This document shows, in pieces, positions 62,634 to 64,000 of a stretch of 64,000 nt of DNA (positions are counted from its first letter, which is position 1; the number at the start of each line of letters is the position of its first letter). The position numbers were made by a program, and so were the translations under genes. The notes under the pieces were generated by a model. It did no database searches. It saw only the letters and a list, made by a program, of their open reading frames with translations, and was not told where the DNA came from. Location of the stretch: NCBI GenBank assembly GCA_965226865.1, contig CBDDEH010000002.1, positions 124,001 to 188,000 of the forward strand, in the 5' to 3' direction. The stretch comes from CBDDEH01 sp965226865 (lineage in GTDB: Bacteria > Chloroflexota > Dehalococcoidia > Lucifugimonadales > JAGWBF01).

Positions 62634-64000
62634 TTGCTGAGCACCAGGGCAGCGTTAATATTTGGTGGCTCCGTTCTGAGCCCCCTTCTCGTCTTGCTCC
62701 TGATTCAGATCATCCTGGCAGCCGGAGAACCACCAACACCGTTCCTGCAATTCGAAGGCGATGTTACGTTAGGTGGGGTTCCAGCTCCAGACGGTCTGGA
62801 AATCAGGGTGAGGAAGGATGACGCCACAGGCGACCTCGCGGTCCTAACACCCGAGTTTATCCCTACCACAGTCAACGGCAGCTACGGTAAAGAGCAGTTC
62901 TTCCGTGTAGCCGGGGACGATCCCACCTCAGGAGTGACCAAGCTCTTCTTCTTCGTCGTCGTCAGCGGCCAAGAAGTGCCGGCGGATATGTTCGATGTCG
63001 ATGCCGCGGCATTTGTCCCCTTCGTCGTATTCGAGCCAGGCTTCAAGGAATTAAACCTCGAGGTGGCGGTGCCTCCGGACCTGGTCCAGAATCTACAGAT
63101 ACTGACCCCACCCACCGACAACACACCGACCGGCCAGTTCAATCCACCACTTGCGCCACCAATCGCCGGCATCAAAACATACCAGGTCACGACCGGAGGC
63201 GCCTTCGTAGACTTCAAAGACCCGACTCTGTTCTTTACTGAGTGTTTTGACGGCACGGGAGATGCCATCGTCTGCACCGAACCTATAGGAACAGGCGCAC
63301 AGACTATCCAGATAACCTTCCTCAACCCATTGGCAGATGGCAATTACACACTCGGTGTCAGGGTCGTCGACCAGACCGACTTGCCTGGCGGCGTCAACGA
63401 GGTTCTGTTCCTAATCGACACCACTCCTCCTGTTGCATCTGCTCTGGTGGCTCCACCTGACGGACAGGGCTTCTCGACGCGGACGATAACTTTCGAATGG
63501 GGCCTGTCGCCAAGTCCCGATATTGAATCTTATCTGCTCCAGGTAGTGCTTACTGGCGGGGCCTTCACCGAAGCCTTCGTCGTGAACAAGGTGATTCCGC
63601 ATCCCACCACCAGCGATGAGGTCACCTTCGCCTTCGACGGCGACTTCCAGTGGCGCTTGGGCGCCAGGGACGCCGTCGGCCTGGAGGCGCCTGAAGGGAC
63701 CTTGGAGGTACGCTCTTTCTCAATCAGAACGGAGATAAGCGAGCCCCTTTTGCTGTTACCACCGGACGGGGCGCTTATCAACGACAACACTCCATTCTTC
63801 GACTGGTTGAAACCCGTAACCGGTGACCCGACGTTCTATCGTCTGCAGGTAGCAGTCTCGGGTGGCCTGGCCACACCCCCGTTCGAACTCGATGCGACCA
63901 TAACCGGAGACGGCCAACCTCCGCCCACAGAGTTCCAGACGATTAACCCTCTCGCGGATGGCCCCAAGGAATGGCGAGTGCTAGCCGGGGATGACTTTGG
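62634..64000 (+). CDS. Large secreted protein with Ig/FN3-like repeats, cut by the window end
   Basis: The frame opens at TTG 62634 (GAGG and GGTGAG just upstream) and stays open for 455 codons to the last base. N-terminus MLSTRAALIFGGSVLSPLLV continues into LLIQIILAAGEP, a clear Sec signal peptide. It is followed by a carboxypeptidase-regulatory-like strand pattern (GGVPAPDGLEIRVRKDDATG) and a Pro/Thr-rich linker. At least two Ig/FN3-like units (TRTITFEWGLSPSPDIESYL and NTPFFDWLKPVTGDPTFYRL, each with a WRLGA/WRVLA strand near its end) come next. A surface adhesin or envelope protein is the likely role. Confidence 0.75.
   Translation, partial: MLSTRAALIFGGSVLSPLLVLLLIQIILAAGEPPTPFLQFEGDVTLGGVPAPDGLEIRVRKDDATGDLAVLTPEFIPTTVNGSYGKEQFFRVAGDDPTSGVTKLFFFVVVSGQEVPADMFDVDAAAFVPFVVFEPGFKELNLEVAVPPDLVQNLQILTPPTDNTPTGQFNPPLAPPIAGIKTYQVTTGGAFVDFKDPTLFFTECFDGTGDAIVCTEPIGTGAQTIQITFLNPLADGNYTLGVRVVDQTDLPGGVNEVLFLIDTTPPVASALVAPPDGQGFSTRTITFEWGLSPSPDIESYLLQVVLTGGAFTEAFVVNKVIPHPTTSDEVTFAFDGDFQWRLGARDAVGLEAPEGTLEVRSFSIRTEISEPLLLLPPDGALINDNTPFFDWLKPVTGDPTFYRLQVAVSGGLATPPFELDATITGDGQPPPTEFQTINPLADGPKEWRVLAGDDF

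Overview
The window is a contiguous bacterial segment with dense housekeeping and metabolic genes, frequent GTG/TTG starts, short intergenic gaps and mid-to-high GC. The gene families fit a Chloroflexota, Dehalococcoidia/SAR202-like lineage best: archaeal-type PEP carboxylase, NHL lipoprotein, moxR-DUF58-transglutaminase locus, thiL-tsaE-tsaB-ndk, orphan TPP and amidase enzymes, XdhC/MobA-like proteins, TldD/PmbA, muconolactone-isomerase-like protein and an hpnAGH-shc hopanoid operon. The taxonomic call is an inference from gene content, not from a marker phylogeny.

Region 1 (1-11.3 kb) is the accessory, decayed part. It holds a truncated PEP carboxylase, a membrane coiled-coil protein, an NHL-repeat lipoprotein and a secreted repeat protein. 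An 830-bp stretch of palindromic repeats follows, then two genes each split by an insertion sequence. An AAA-ATPase/TPR gene (3621-7529) carries an IS1380-like element (5295-7005: 19-bp perfect inverted repeats, target duplication CTAAG). A TgpA-like transglutaminase gene (11238-7592, minus) carries an IS3-like element (8799-10110: target duplication ATC). Removing either element and one target copy restores the reading frame exactly. The transglutaminase gene is broken again by a 61-bp duplication at its active-site His motif, and its catalytic Cys position reads Ser.

Region 2 (11.3-24.4 kb) is largely core. It contains DUF58 and MoxR genes, a conserved 65-aa protein, rsfS, the minus-strand thiL-tsaE-tsaB-ndk operon, a metallophosphoesterase, tRNA-Lys(CTT) with a clear promoter, a TPP enzyme paired with an Asp/Glu-racemase-like protein that lacks both catalytic cysteines, a PhoB-type response regulator, a GatC-like/amidase pair, two small minus-strand genes and tRNA-Leu(TAG).

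Region 3 (24.4-42.4 kb) holds two peptide-ABC ATPases, lepA, a 14-bp tandem repeat array before a dienelactone hydrolase, a DRTGG-domain protein, speD-speE, a sensorless histidine kinase, a muconolactone-isomerase-like gene and a MOSC protein. A VWA/membrane/XdhC/MobA-like set suggests molybdenum-hydroxylase maturation. An SDR with degenerate active site, an M24 peptidase and MgtE follow.

Region 4 (42.4-60.5 kb, all minus) holds pmbA-rmuC-tldD and ilvD. It then holds a 12-kb co-directional array that begins at a recognisable promoter (60469-60441): polyprenyl synthase, hpnH, hpnG, hpnA, squalene-hopene cyclase, yjbQ, squalene/phytoene synthase. It continues through a sugar-acid cassette (2-hydroxyacid dehydrogenase, FGGY kinase, class II aldolase, a C-glycoside-deglycosidase-beta-like protein, an SDR epimerase). 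The first part makes C30 hopene and adds and trims the adenosyl side chain; the second part may process a sugar or sugar acid.

Region 5 (60.6-64 kb, plus) encodes large secreted beta-rich proteins. One is interrupted by an in-frame TAG; another runs off the right edge.
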